Origin: Sphingomonas sp. HF-S4
GTDB taxonomy: Bacteria > Pseudomonadota > Alphaproteobacteria > Sphingomonadales > Sphingomonadaceae
Assembly (NCBI RefSeq): GCF_032911445.1
Contig: NZ_JAWJEJ010000001.1
Coordinates: 496,001 to 560,000 of the forward strand
DNA length: 64,000 nucleotides
Direction: 5' to 3'
Below are positions 1-7,007 of this stretch, one piece after another. The translations under genes and the position numbers were made by a program. The notes below the pieces were generated by a model that did no database searches, was not told the DNA's origin, and saw nothing but the letters and a program-made list of their open reading frames with translations. Positions within the stretch are counted from its first letter, which is position 1; each line of letters opens with the position of its first letter.

Positions 1-178
1 ATCTCGCGATTGCCTCATTGCGCTCTTTCTTATTCACCGCATACACGATCCAGAGCGGCACCGTTTCTCGAATTCTCTCTTGGTACCCAGTAGGCGTTAG
101 CCAGCGGCTGCTAGTCGACGCGGTGCATGTGGCCTGGGTAGGTGTGAGAGCAATCGAGAACGCGAAGGCTAATAGCAT
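1..178 (-). CDS. Partial secreted/periplasmic protein of unknown function (N-terminus only)
   Basis: An open frame runs off the left edge of the window. It begins at two adjacent ATGs (179-181 and 176-178); the second is better spaced from a GGAGAT ribosome binding site at about 184-189. The first 20 residues are a hydrophobic signal peptide (MLLAFAFSIALTPTQA) with a likely signal peptidase I cut after TQA. The mature part seen here (ending near IVYAVNKKERNEAIAR) matches no family I recognise. Only about 59 codons are visible, so the function cannot be judged. Confidence 0.6.
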   Translation of the reverse strand, partial: MLLAFAFSIALTPTQATCTASTSSRWLTPTGYQERIRETVPLWIVYAVNKKERNEAIAR

Positions 179-410
179 CATAATCTCCAGTCCATCGGCA
201 TATCTCTCGTCCGGAATGGTGACGCATAGTGTAGGCAGCGCCGTCTTTTCGTTCACACATTACATGGCTAGAAAGCCGGGCGCGTCGGCCAGAGCAGAGC
301 TTGCCGTTGGCAGACCGATCCGCGCAGTGAGGGCGAGTTCGAGGACGGCGAAGCGCCCAACACCACCCCGGTTGGCAGCGGCGCGAAGTAAGTTCCGCCT
401 TAACGGTAGG

Positions 411-437
411 AAGCGCCACCCGATCGGGTGGCGCTTT
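411..437. terminator. Strong stem-loop terminator, probably bidirectional
   Basis: An 11-bp perfect stem (AAGCGCCACCC / GGGTGGCGCTT) closes a GATC loop and is followed on the plus strand by TTTTCGTTT. It lies just past the stop codon of the leftward DUF1543 gene, so it probably ends that operon. The T-tract is better for rightward transcripts, but no rightward gene could be supported in 182-410. Confidence 0.75.
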
Positions 438-455
438 TCGTTTGCGCGCGCGACA

Positions 456-956
456 TCATTTGAGCGGGACGTAGCGGCACGTGAAGCGAGGCGATGCGGT
501 CCGTTCCGCGGGGGACAGATGGATATGCAGTCCATCGCCGACCTTACTGTCGAGCGCAAAGGCCAGTTCGGCCTCATAGATATCGTCGCGGTGCGCGTCC
601 TTCCAGTCGACGATCGTCGCGAGCGCGCGTGTCTTAGCGTCCTTCGCCGACAACGCCACCACGAACATGTTCTTGTGCTGCTCGGCAAAATCTCTGCCGT
701 CATAGCCGCCAAGATTGACGAACCACAGCTTCTCGGCACCGTTCGAGGGCTCACGCCGCAGGGCAACATCATAGCCGTCGGCATGCGAGATCTCCGCCCA
801 GCAGTCGATATGCAGCGTGCCCGGCGTTCCCCACCATTCCGCACGCAGCCGGTCGTAGGTGTCCTTGATCGTTTCGGCGACCAAGAAGCGGACATCGTGA
901 ACTTCGATGTGTGCGGCGGGGTGCTCGCCGCCGATATAGATCGCAAAGAGCTTCAT
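456..956 (-). CDS. DUF1543 domain-containing protein
   Basis: A 166-residue protein opening with MKLFAIYIGGEHPAAHIEVHD, the signature start of DUF1543 proteins. It contains the conserved stretches ELHDVRFLVAET-like (residues 18-30) and WFVNLGGYD (about 80-88). It has no signal peptide or membrane segment, so it is presumably cytosolic. The biochemical role of the family is unknown to me. Its ATG overlaps the stop of the upstream FAD-binding protein by 4 nt (953-956), so the two are translationally coupled. The stem-loop at 411-437 ends the unit. Confidence 0.85.
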   Translation of the reverse strand: MKLFAIYIGGEHPAAHIEVHDVRFLVAETIKDTYDRLRAEWWGTPGTLHIDCWAEISHADGYDVALRREPSNGAEKLWFVNLGGYDGRDFAEQHKNMFVVALSAKDAKTRALATIVDWKDAHRDDIYEAELAFALDSKVGDGLHIHLSPAERTASPRFTCRYVPLK

Positions 957-2626
957 GCCGCCGACTCCCGATACCTATCGGTCGCGTATTGGCCTGCCCC
1001 CGTCTGGCGAACAGCGCGTGCTAACTCGCCACCGACGATGCAGCCCATTTCATGTGAGCTGGTGATGCCCTGGATGAAAGGATGACGTTCGAGAATAAAG
1101 GGGATGCTGAGGCAGAACAGGCGATCCCGCGCCGGGTGATCGCTTACCGGATGGAACTGGTCGTCGACCACGATCCCCTTGATGCTAGCGGCATCGTCCT
1201 CGGCGGCATCGCGAACCACGTCCTGCTCCAGCAGGCTCGGAAAAGGAAATGCGTCGGCGGCGAGCGGGCGCTGGCCGGTGGCATCGATGAAGGCCGGGAA
1301 GTGGCGGCGTTCGCCCTGGATCGTGACGACCGCGCCTGGCTCCCTGCCGTGGGTGTCGATGCGGGGATCGTCGCCGAGCGCTAGCACCTTGAGATGTCCT
1401 GCCCGGTGCAGCGCCAGCAGACGCTCGATCGAGAGATGAGGGACTGTCGCATACTCGTCGACGAAGACGGGTTTGAGATAGCGGTTGAAGCGATGAAGCG
1501 CTTCTTCCTCCAGATGCGGCACGATCAGACCGACCACCTCGTGCATGCGCAGGATCGCGTAGCGCCACGGCACGGTATACTCCCGTTCGAAATTGGCGCG
1601 GGCTTCGGCGAGGTTCGTCTCGGTCCATTGGAAGGGATCGGCGGCGACGCGGTCGGCGAAATAGCGCTCGGCAATGTCCTCGACCGACAACTCGGCGAGG
1701 CCGACATGCGCGGCATAGCCCGGGTCGGCTGCAGTGAGTTCGGCGCGAAACAGGTCGTAGCACTGGTCAAGCAGATGCGCGCAGTCCTTGGCGATCAGCC
1801 GCTCAACCGCCTCCGGCGTACAGATCGACAACGGCTCGAACGGAATCGGATAATAGAAATCGGCTTCTGGCAGCAGGCCCTTCCGCGACATCATGGTGAT
1901 ACCCAGCGCCTCGGCGCCGGGATGGATGCGATAGTGAATCGCCTCGCCTTCGGTTTCGATCATCGTGCCATGCGCGACCGCAAGCGCCACCGCGGCGTCG
2001 ATCGCGGTTAGCGAGCTGCCGCGAATGCCGATCTCGATCGGCGGGATGCGCTGGAGCGCGGTCGCCGGCCAAGGGCTCAAGAAATAGCCGGGCCGGACCT
2101 CGGGCTCTTCGGGCCATTGATGGCCGGTCGCGAGCACGACGCGGTCGTAGACCCGTTTGCACGCCTTGCTATCACGCGGCTCAACCGCCAGACGCAGGCC
2201 GGCCTCCTCGGCGCGAATGTCGGTCACCCGGCAGCTGGTCGCGACCTCGACGGTGATACCGCGCGCGCGCGCCTGGTCGATCAGCCCGTTGAACTGGTCG
2301 AGGAAATATTCGCCTAGGGCCAGCCGCGGGTAGAAGGCGTGCTCATCGATCAGGTCGGGATCGATACCGAGTCGCACCAGACGCGCGCGCGGCTGGCGCT
2401 CCAGCCATGCTATAAGCGTCTCGCAGATGGGCGGGATCTCGATGCTGGCGATATTGGACAGCATCGCCGGATCGTTCCAGCCCGGTCGGTAGGGCGTGCC
2501 AAGGCCTGCGCGCGCCTGCTCCTCATAAATCGTCACCGACGCAGCGCCGCTGACTTCCCGGAGAAAGGCACAGAAGGTGTAGATGGTGGTCGGGCCGGCT
2601 CCGACAAAGGCGATAGACAGAGGCAT
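953..2626 (-). CDS. FAD/NAD(P)-binding protein (lysine/ornithine N-monooxygenase-like superfamily)
   Basis: About 557 residues. The N-terminus has a dinucleotide-binding motif (IAFVGAGPTTIYTF, like GxGxxG) followed by an acidic end of strand beta-2 (TIYEEQARAG). A second nucleotide-binding region lies near residues 180-215 (VVLATGHQWPEEP, the conserved ATGxxP-type motif). The C-terminus has IDATGQRPL. This layout is that of the FAD-NAD(P)-binding family of uncharacterised flavoproteins; the substrate is unknown. The frame extends upstream to a GTG at 2698, but the ATG at 2626 places the Rossmann motif right at the N-terminus and is preferred. It is coupled by a 4-nt overlap to the DUF1543 gene. 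Confidence 0.8.
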   Translation of the reverse strand: MPLSIAFVGAGPTTIYTFCAFLREVSGAASVTIYEEQARAGLGTPYRPGWNDPAMLSNIASIEIPPICETLIAWLERQPRARLVRLGIDPDLIDEHAFYPRLALGEYFLDQFNGLIDQARARGITVEVATSCRVTDIRAEEAGLRLAVEPRDSKACKRVYDRVVLATGHQWPEEPEVRPGYFLSPWPATALQRIPPIEIGIRGSSLTAIDAAVALAVAHGTMIETEGEAIHYRIHPGAEALGITMMSRKGLLPEADFYYPIPFEPLSICTPEAVERLIAKDCAHLLDQCYDLFRAELTAADPGYAAHVGLAELSVEDIAERYFADRVAADPFQWTETNLAEARANFEREYTVPWRYAILRMHEVVGLIVPHLEEEALHRFNRYLKPVFVDEYATVPHLSIERLLALHRAGHLKVLALGDDPRIDTHGREPGAVVTIQGERRHFPAFIDATGQRPLAADAFPFPSLLEQDVVRDAAEDDAASIKGIVVDDQFHPVSDHPARDRLFCLSIPFILERHPFIQGITSSHEMGCIVGGELARAVRQTGAGQYATDRYRESAA

Positions 2627-2740
2627 TGTCGCGTAAATTCCCGGCATCTGCTTTTGTGTTCCGTGATTTGCCAGAAGTGCAGCAATCAGGCTTTTCACGA
2701 TAGGGAATTTTGGAGACCAGATCGCGCAAGTCGCAAGCTG

Positions 2741-3516
2741 TCAGGCGGCGGCGACCTTGACGCTCTGCCCGTTCATCACCGCGGTGCCGAACACTGTCAG
2801 AAACGAGACATCGGCGGCGTCACGACCGACGCCAATCTTAGCCATCGCGCCTTCCTCAGCCATGCCAGTGGCATCGACCAGATGCCATTCGCCTCCCAGG
2901 AATATCTCGGCGACGGCGTGGAAGTCCTGCGGCTCGACTCCTAGCGCATAGACGCTGGCGATACGCGCGGGCACGCCCGCCGCTCGCGCCAGGGTAATCA
3001 TCACATGGGCATAGTCTCGGCATACGCCCTCGCGCCGGATAAAGTGTCGGCTGCAGTCGTGTCCGAGGTGCTGACGCCGGGTACATAGCGCAAATGGTTG
3101 TGCACCCAGTCGCGGATCGCGATGATCCTGGCGCCGCCCTCGATGCTGCCGAACTCCCCGTCCACGAAGCTCTGGAACTGGTCCGAGGGGCAATAGCGTG
3201 AGCCCATCAAATATTGGACGGTTTCGCCGGGAAGCTGGTGCGGTGGGAGGATCGGCAGGTCGAGGCAGTCGGCGAGAATCCGCTGAATTGAGACGGTCGC
3301 CTTATAGGCCGCGGTGAAGCGGCCCTCGGCACGCACCCAGATGCGCTCGCCCACGCTGTCCTGCGCACAGACGCGAGCGAAATGCGCATTGTCGCAAAGG
3401 GTCAGGTTGGCGCTTTCAATCACCTGCTCAGGAATCGCAGCAGCCTCGATCTGGAGCAGGATGTCGGTTGGTCGCTCAAGCTGATAGTCGAGCATGGCCT
3501 CGATGCTGATCTTCAT
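2741..3516 (-). pseudogene. Transglutaminase-like cysteine protease-fold protein, split by a one-base frameshift
   Basis: Two overlapping frames together make one bacterial transglutaminase-like protein of about 258 residues. The first (from ATG at 3516) carries the N-terminal beta domain and IRDWVHNHLRYVPG. The second continues with FIRREGVCRDYAHVMITLARAAG, containing the catalytic Cys, then the His region (DFHAVAEIFLGGEWHLVDAT) and the Asp. The join is at a run of three A (plus strand 3041-3043): adding one base restores AADTFIRREG. As read, the catalytic Cys, His and Asp are all lost from the product. It may be a real null mutation or a homopolymer sequencing error. It lies upstream of the FAD protein and DUF1543 gene on the same strand, likely one operon. 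Confidence 0.8.
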
Positions 3517-3603
3517 CGGAGTTCCGGAAGAGAGGGACCAGACGCCGCTCCCTCGTTAAAGATGGAGTCCGCAAAGGATTGGCCGTCGGGAGGTGCGGGT
3601 GCT

Positions 3604-3861
3604 TTAGCGCACGCGGCCGCGCCGGACGAGGTTGACGATCGCTAGCAGGACGACAGCGCCGATGAGCGAGACGAGGAAGGTCGTCACCGTTAGCGGCGCG
3701 TCATTGATGTCGCCGCGCGCGAGAAGCAGCCCACCTAGGAAGGACCCGACAATGCCAACCACGATATTGAGAAAGATGCCCTGCTGGCCGTCGGTGCGCA
3801 TGATGATGCTCGCGAGCCAGCCGATGACGCCGCCCACAATGAGCCACATGATGATACCCAT
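3604..3861 (-). CDS. GlsB/YeaQ/YmgE family stress-response membrane protein
   Basis: An 85-residue protein with three predicted transmembrane helices (WLIVGGVIGWLASIIM; FLNIVVGIVGSFLGGLLL; FLVSLIGAVVLLAIVNLV) separated by short loops, ending in a basic RRGRVR tail. This is the layout of the transglycosylase-associated/GlsB-YeaQ family, small inner-membrane proteins linked to stress responses. The ATG at 3861 is chosen over an upstream in-frame start because GGGAGG lies at proper distance. An EcfG-like promoter candidate lies about 50 nt upstream (3912-3936), fitting a general-stress gene. Confidence 0.88.
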   Translation of the reverse strand: MGIIMWLIVGGVIGWLASIIMRTDGQQGIFLNIVVGIVGSFLGGLLLARGDINDAPLTVTTFLVSLIGAVVLLAIVNLVRRGRVR

Positions 3862-3911
3862 AAGAACCTCCCTGTAGGTTGCACACCGCGACCGGCGCTT
3901 TGAGCAGCGAT

Positions 3912-3936
3912 AACCGGTGGCCTCTGGCAACGTTCC
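3912..3936 (-). promoter_or_regulatory. Candidate EcfG-type general stress promoter of the GlsB-like gene
   Basis: On the minus strand GGAAC (3936-3932) is followed after 17 nt by GTT (3914-3912). Alphaproteobacterial EcfG promoters follow GGAAC-N16/17-(C)GTT; here the base before GTT is G, not C. The match is short, so it is a candidate only, but the target gene class fits. Confidence 0.45.
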
Positions 3937-4248
3937 AGTGCGACTTCCGACTTGCTATCGTGCTCGGAACAGCCTCAGGTCCCCGGCACCCTTGTTCAGA
4001 CCCTCAGGATCGGCGCCGGTGGGGAAGGGCGGGGAATATAGGTTGCGCAGGCTAGGCCGCCATCCCGCCTCGGCGCAATCCGGAGTACCGGCGTGGGCGC
4101 TTCGTCACGCTTCCGAACTCCAACGGAAGATTTGTCCGTCGGATCGAGCGCAGCATATTGTCGCGCGGTACCATGCAAACGACTAAGATATGGATGGAAG
4201 CAAGGTTCATTCACAGTGCGGCCGCCGCCCGCTGAGCCGATATGCCGG
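3937..4248. other. Intergenic stretch without a supportable gene
   Basis: Only short frames without ribosome binding sites or protein-like composition are present. Nothing is recognisable here apart from proximity to the EAL relic on the left-going strand. Confidence 0.5.
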
Positions 4249-4480
4249 CTACACAGCAAGTGAGTACTCGGAAAGCTGGCCTTCGAGTGCATCGGCAGAG
4301 ACAGGTCGGCTCACGAAATAGCCCTGCGCGATGTCGCAGTCGATCGACTAGGGGAACTCCAAGCACGCAGCATCCTCGACGCCTTCTGCCACCACTTTCA
4401 GGCCGACTTCGTGCGCCAGATTGACGGTAGACCGGACCAGCACGCCATCGCTGCGGTTTTGCCGATGGCGACGCAAACAT
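4249..4480 (-). pseudogene. EAL-domain phosphodiesterase relic (C-terminal fragment)
   Basis: On the minus strand one frame reads as the end of an EAL domain: VLVRSTVNLAHEVGLKVVAE then GVEDAACLEFP, an in-frame TAG, then SIDCDIAQGYFVSRPVSADA, ending at a stop at 4249. The VVAEGVED motif and the GY-F-SRP motif are hallmarks of EAL domains. The EAL signature itself and the N-terminal two thirds are absent, and the internal stop kills the frame. It is a degraded remnant of a c-di-GMP phosphodiesterase gene, possibly cut by the neighbouring fusion gene's arrival. Confidence 0.75.
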
Positions 4481-4568
4481 AGTCCATTCGGGTTCGCCGC
4501 TTTAGGCCGACCGACCTTTCGGCTTCCTTGGTAGGCGCGTGCTAGGGCGAAGATTGCGCGCTACCTTC

Positions 4569-6773
4569 TCAGACCTCGGACACGGCGAGCAGCGGAGGAC
4601 GCGAGAGAACCGGCAGCGAATCGCAAAACTGACCGATCGCGGCATCGAGGCTCGGCATCGCCAGCCCGCGGCTGGTTGCCAACGCAGTATAGGCCGGCCG
4701 CTCGGCTCTCCAACCCAGTTCGTGCGGAGAGGACTGGTCGATGAGTGCCTGCTGCAAGCCACAACCATTGGCGATCCGCCGGGCGAAATCATGCCAGGAC
4801 AATGCGGTGTCGCCGGCGACGTGCCAGAGGCCGGACGCGCCATCGATCAGCAGATCGAGCGCGGTATCGCAGAGATGCGGGACATAGGTCGGCGAAACGA
4901 TATGCGTTGCGGATGCAGCGAAGCGTTGTCCCGAAAGCAAGCGCGCGACAAGTTGCATCGCGAAATTGTGCGGGTCGTCAGGTGAGAAGAATGCTGCGGT
5001 GCGGATGACGAGATGCACGCCCTCAAGCGCCGCGATCGCCGCGTCGGCGCGCGCCTTGCTCGCTCCGTAGACCGAAAGCGGCGCGGCCGGGTCGGCCTCG
5101 AGATAGGGCGATCGCTTCGCGCCGTCGAAGACGAGGTCGCTCGAGAAACTCAAGGTCGGGATGCCGCGTTCCGCGCATTGCCGTACCAGCGCAACCGCAC
5201 CGTCGGTATTGACCCCGACGCATGCGTCGGAGGCCTCCTCTGCTTCATCCACCCGTACCCAGCCCGCGGCGTTGATCACCGCCCATGGTCGATGGGCATC
5301 GAGCGCGGCTGAAATGCTCGCCAAGTCGGTCACATCGAGCGCGTGGCGATCGAGCAGCACATGGCCGATGTCGCGATGGACGCAGGCTTTGGCGAGCGCA
5401 CGGCCGAGCGTGCCCGACGCACCGCAGATAAGCAGCGGCGGCACCGTTGCCTGCGGACACTTGACCGCGCCAGTCTCGGTCATCGGTGCCGCCCGCGGCA
5501 CGGGAGGGTACAGCAATCGGATCGGTCGCCGCCACCAGCCTGCTCCGCGCATCACCGGATGCTGGACCTCCGGATGGTCGAGCGCGCCCAGCAGGTCCGC
5601 GACGGCGGTCGGTCTCGGCGCGCCGCTTCTGGTATCGAATGCCCCTGCTTCGTACCGCCCTGTACCGGTCAGCAGCGTGTTCCAGCCCTGACTTCCCAGC
5701 AAAGCCCAGTTCGTCACGGCACGGATATTAACACCGGTTTGGCGCAGCTCTCCGGCGATTTGCCATGCCTCGCCCATCCAGCGCATTTGCTCGTCGCGCG
5801 TGCTGCCATTGTGCACCTCGGTGACTGCGAGCGGAATCCGATAGCGCAGCCATGCTTCGCGCAGCGCCCCGCGCAACCCCGCGGGTGCCGGGCTCAGCAC
5901 CCGGATCGCCTCGACATCGGCATAGCGCTGCTCGTCGTTGCCGCCGATCACCTGTGCAGGATAGCGCCGCAAGCGGTGGTCGAGAAAGCGATCGCTCGTG
6001 AGGTAGTGGTTCACGCCGATGATGTCGGGGACACACGGATCGTCGGCAATCGCTGCCAAGCGGCGTGCGAGACCTAGGTTCGCGAGACGGTTCCACATGT
6101 CGTGTTCGGGAACGACGCGTCCGCACAGCAGGTCCCACGTCATCCAGCGTCGCACATTGTCGAACCCCGCCTGGTGGCGAAGCGGCGCAGTCGACCAGCT
6201 GCGGCCGAGGTCTTCGGTCTGGATCAGCCGCGCGGAGGAATTGACGATGCGGATCTCGCGCATCGAAAGGCGGATCCCGTCGATCTGGTTGAGCAAGGCA
6301 AGCCAGAAGCTGCGCTCGTCGCGGGCATGCGGATACCAATAGCCATAGAGTGCGGAGAAGCGCGCCGTGGTGAGCGGCTCGTTGATCGGCGTCCAGTCCT
6401 CGATCCATTCGTACCGCGCCGCGGCGGCACCGGCGAAGGCCGACAGCCCCTGTGCGAAGTCTTCGTCGAGCAGATTGGTGTACCGTGGCCCGCTGCCATG
6501 ATGGACGAGCCCGGCGACCGGCCGGATCTGCAGTGATCGCAGCCGCTGGAGCCTGGCATCGGTCCATCTCCAGTCGCGGGCAAACGGATCGGCGGGCGCA
6601 ATACGTTCCCACAAGACGGGGTAGCGCAACGCTGTGACGCCCAGCGCTGCGAAGCGGTCTAAATCGTCATTCCGCGTATCGTGACCGCTGATCAGCGACT
6701 GGTCGCTGAAGCATTCGCCGACCCGATTGACCGTGCATTCATGCCCACCCCACAGCTCGATCGCCGCAGCCAT
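4569..6773 (-). CDS. Glycoside hydrolase family 1-like domain fused to RmlD-like sugar-nucleotide reductase
   Basis: A 734-residue fusion. Residues about 1-400 resemble family 1 beta-glycosidases: ELWGGHECTVNRVG near the start, the acid/base motif WTPINEP, and a nucleophile-type segment LAVTEVHNGS. After a linker, residues about 430-720 form a dTDP-4-dehydrorhamnose reductase-like Rossmann domain: LLICGASGTLGRALA, NAAGWVRVDEAE, FSSDLVFDGAKRSPY and VYGASKARAD (Tyr-x3-Lys). It probably makes or remodels a rare sugar in a surface glycan. The start at 6773 puts the GH1 motif at the N-terminus; an in-frame ATG at 6791 is possible. The frame continues open far upstream but with no coding resemblance. 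It is divergent from the glycosyltransferase-mutase fusion across an AT-rich spacer. Confidence 0.85.
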   Translation of the reverse strand: MAAAIELWGGHECTVNRVGECFSDQSLISGHDTRNDDLDRFAALGVTALRYPVLWERIAPADPFARDWRWTDARLQRLRSLQIRPVAGLVHHGSGPRYTNLLDEDFAQGLSAFAGAAAARYEWIEDWTPINEPLTTARFSALYGYWYPHARDERSFWLALLNQIDGIRLSMREIRIVNSSARLIQTEDLGRSWSTAPLRHQAGFDNVRRWMTWDLLCGRVVPEHDMWNRLANLGLARRLAAIADDPCVPDIIGVNHYLTSDRFLDHRLRRYPAQVIGGNDEQRYADVEAIRVLSPAPAGLRGALREAWLRYRIPLAVTEVHNGSTRDEQMRWMGEAWQIAGELRQTGVNIRAVTNWALLGSQGWNTLLTGTGRYEAGAFDTRSGAPRPTAVADLLGALDHPEVQHPVMRGAGWWRRPIRLLYPPVPRAAPMTETGAVKCPQATVPPLLICGASGTLGRALAKACVHRDIGHVLLDRHALDVTDLASISAALDAHRPWAVINAAGWVRVDEAEEASDACVGVNTDGAVALVRQCAERGIPTLSFSSDLVFDGAKRSPYLEADPAAPLSVYGASKARADAAIAALEGVHLVIRTAAFFSPDDPHNFAMQLVARLLSGQRFAASATHIVSPTYVPHLCDTALDLLIDGASGLWHVAGDTALSWHDFARRIANGCGLQQALIDQSSPHELGWRAERPAYTALATSRGLAMPSLDAAIGQFCDSLPVLSRPPLLAVSEV

Positions 6774-7007
6774 CAGCTTTTCCACCAGCATATCCGTAAA
6801 TAATAGCCTTATTATATTTGTATTTCCGAAAATTATATCAGTGATATTATTTATTATCGCGCGCAAGTTAATCTGGATCAATTGATGATACAGATCAATT
6901 TTGTAAATCAATATCATTCGGAATTCTTCGGGAACGAACACTTTGCTCCATTGTTCAAACCTCACGAGATTTCTTTTTTGATCTCGCCTCCAATTTAGGG
7001 AAAATGC
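6774..7007. promoter_or_regulatory. AT-rich divergent promoter region
   Basis: About 230 bp that are strikingly AT-rich against a GC-rich background, with long A/T tracts (around 6790-6860) and repeated GATCAATT words (6876-6900). It separates two divergent fusion genes, so it should hold both promoters. The plus-strand side contains a GGAAC-N17-GTT site. Confidence 0.6.
6931..6955 (+). promoter_or_regulatory. Candidate EcfG-type promoter of the glycosyltransferase-mutase/Mn-catalase unit
   Basis: GGAAC at 6931-6935 and GTT at 6953-6955 are separated by 17 nt, resembling the general-stress sigma factor EcfG consensus. It lies about 50 nt upstream of the ATG at 7008. The Mn-catalase gene follows only 38 nt after that gene, consistent with a stress-induced operon. 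Confidence 0.5.

Noticed and set aside
265..382. Plus-strand frame ending GEFEDGEAPNTTPVGSGAK before the 411 terminator
   Set aside because: No start codon and a stop just upstream; could be a relic but cannot be supported.
18..1085. 355-codon plus-strand open frame
   Set aside because: Antisense to DUF1543 and the FAD protein; Arg/Ser-rich translation without family resemblance or ribosome binding site.
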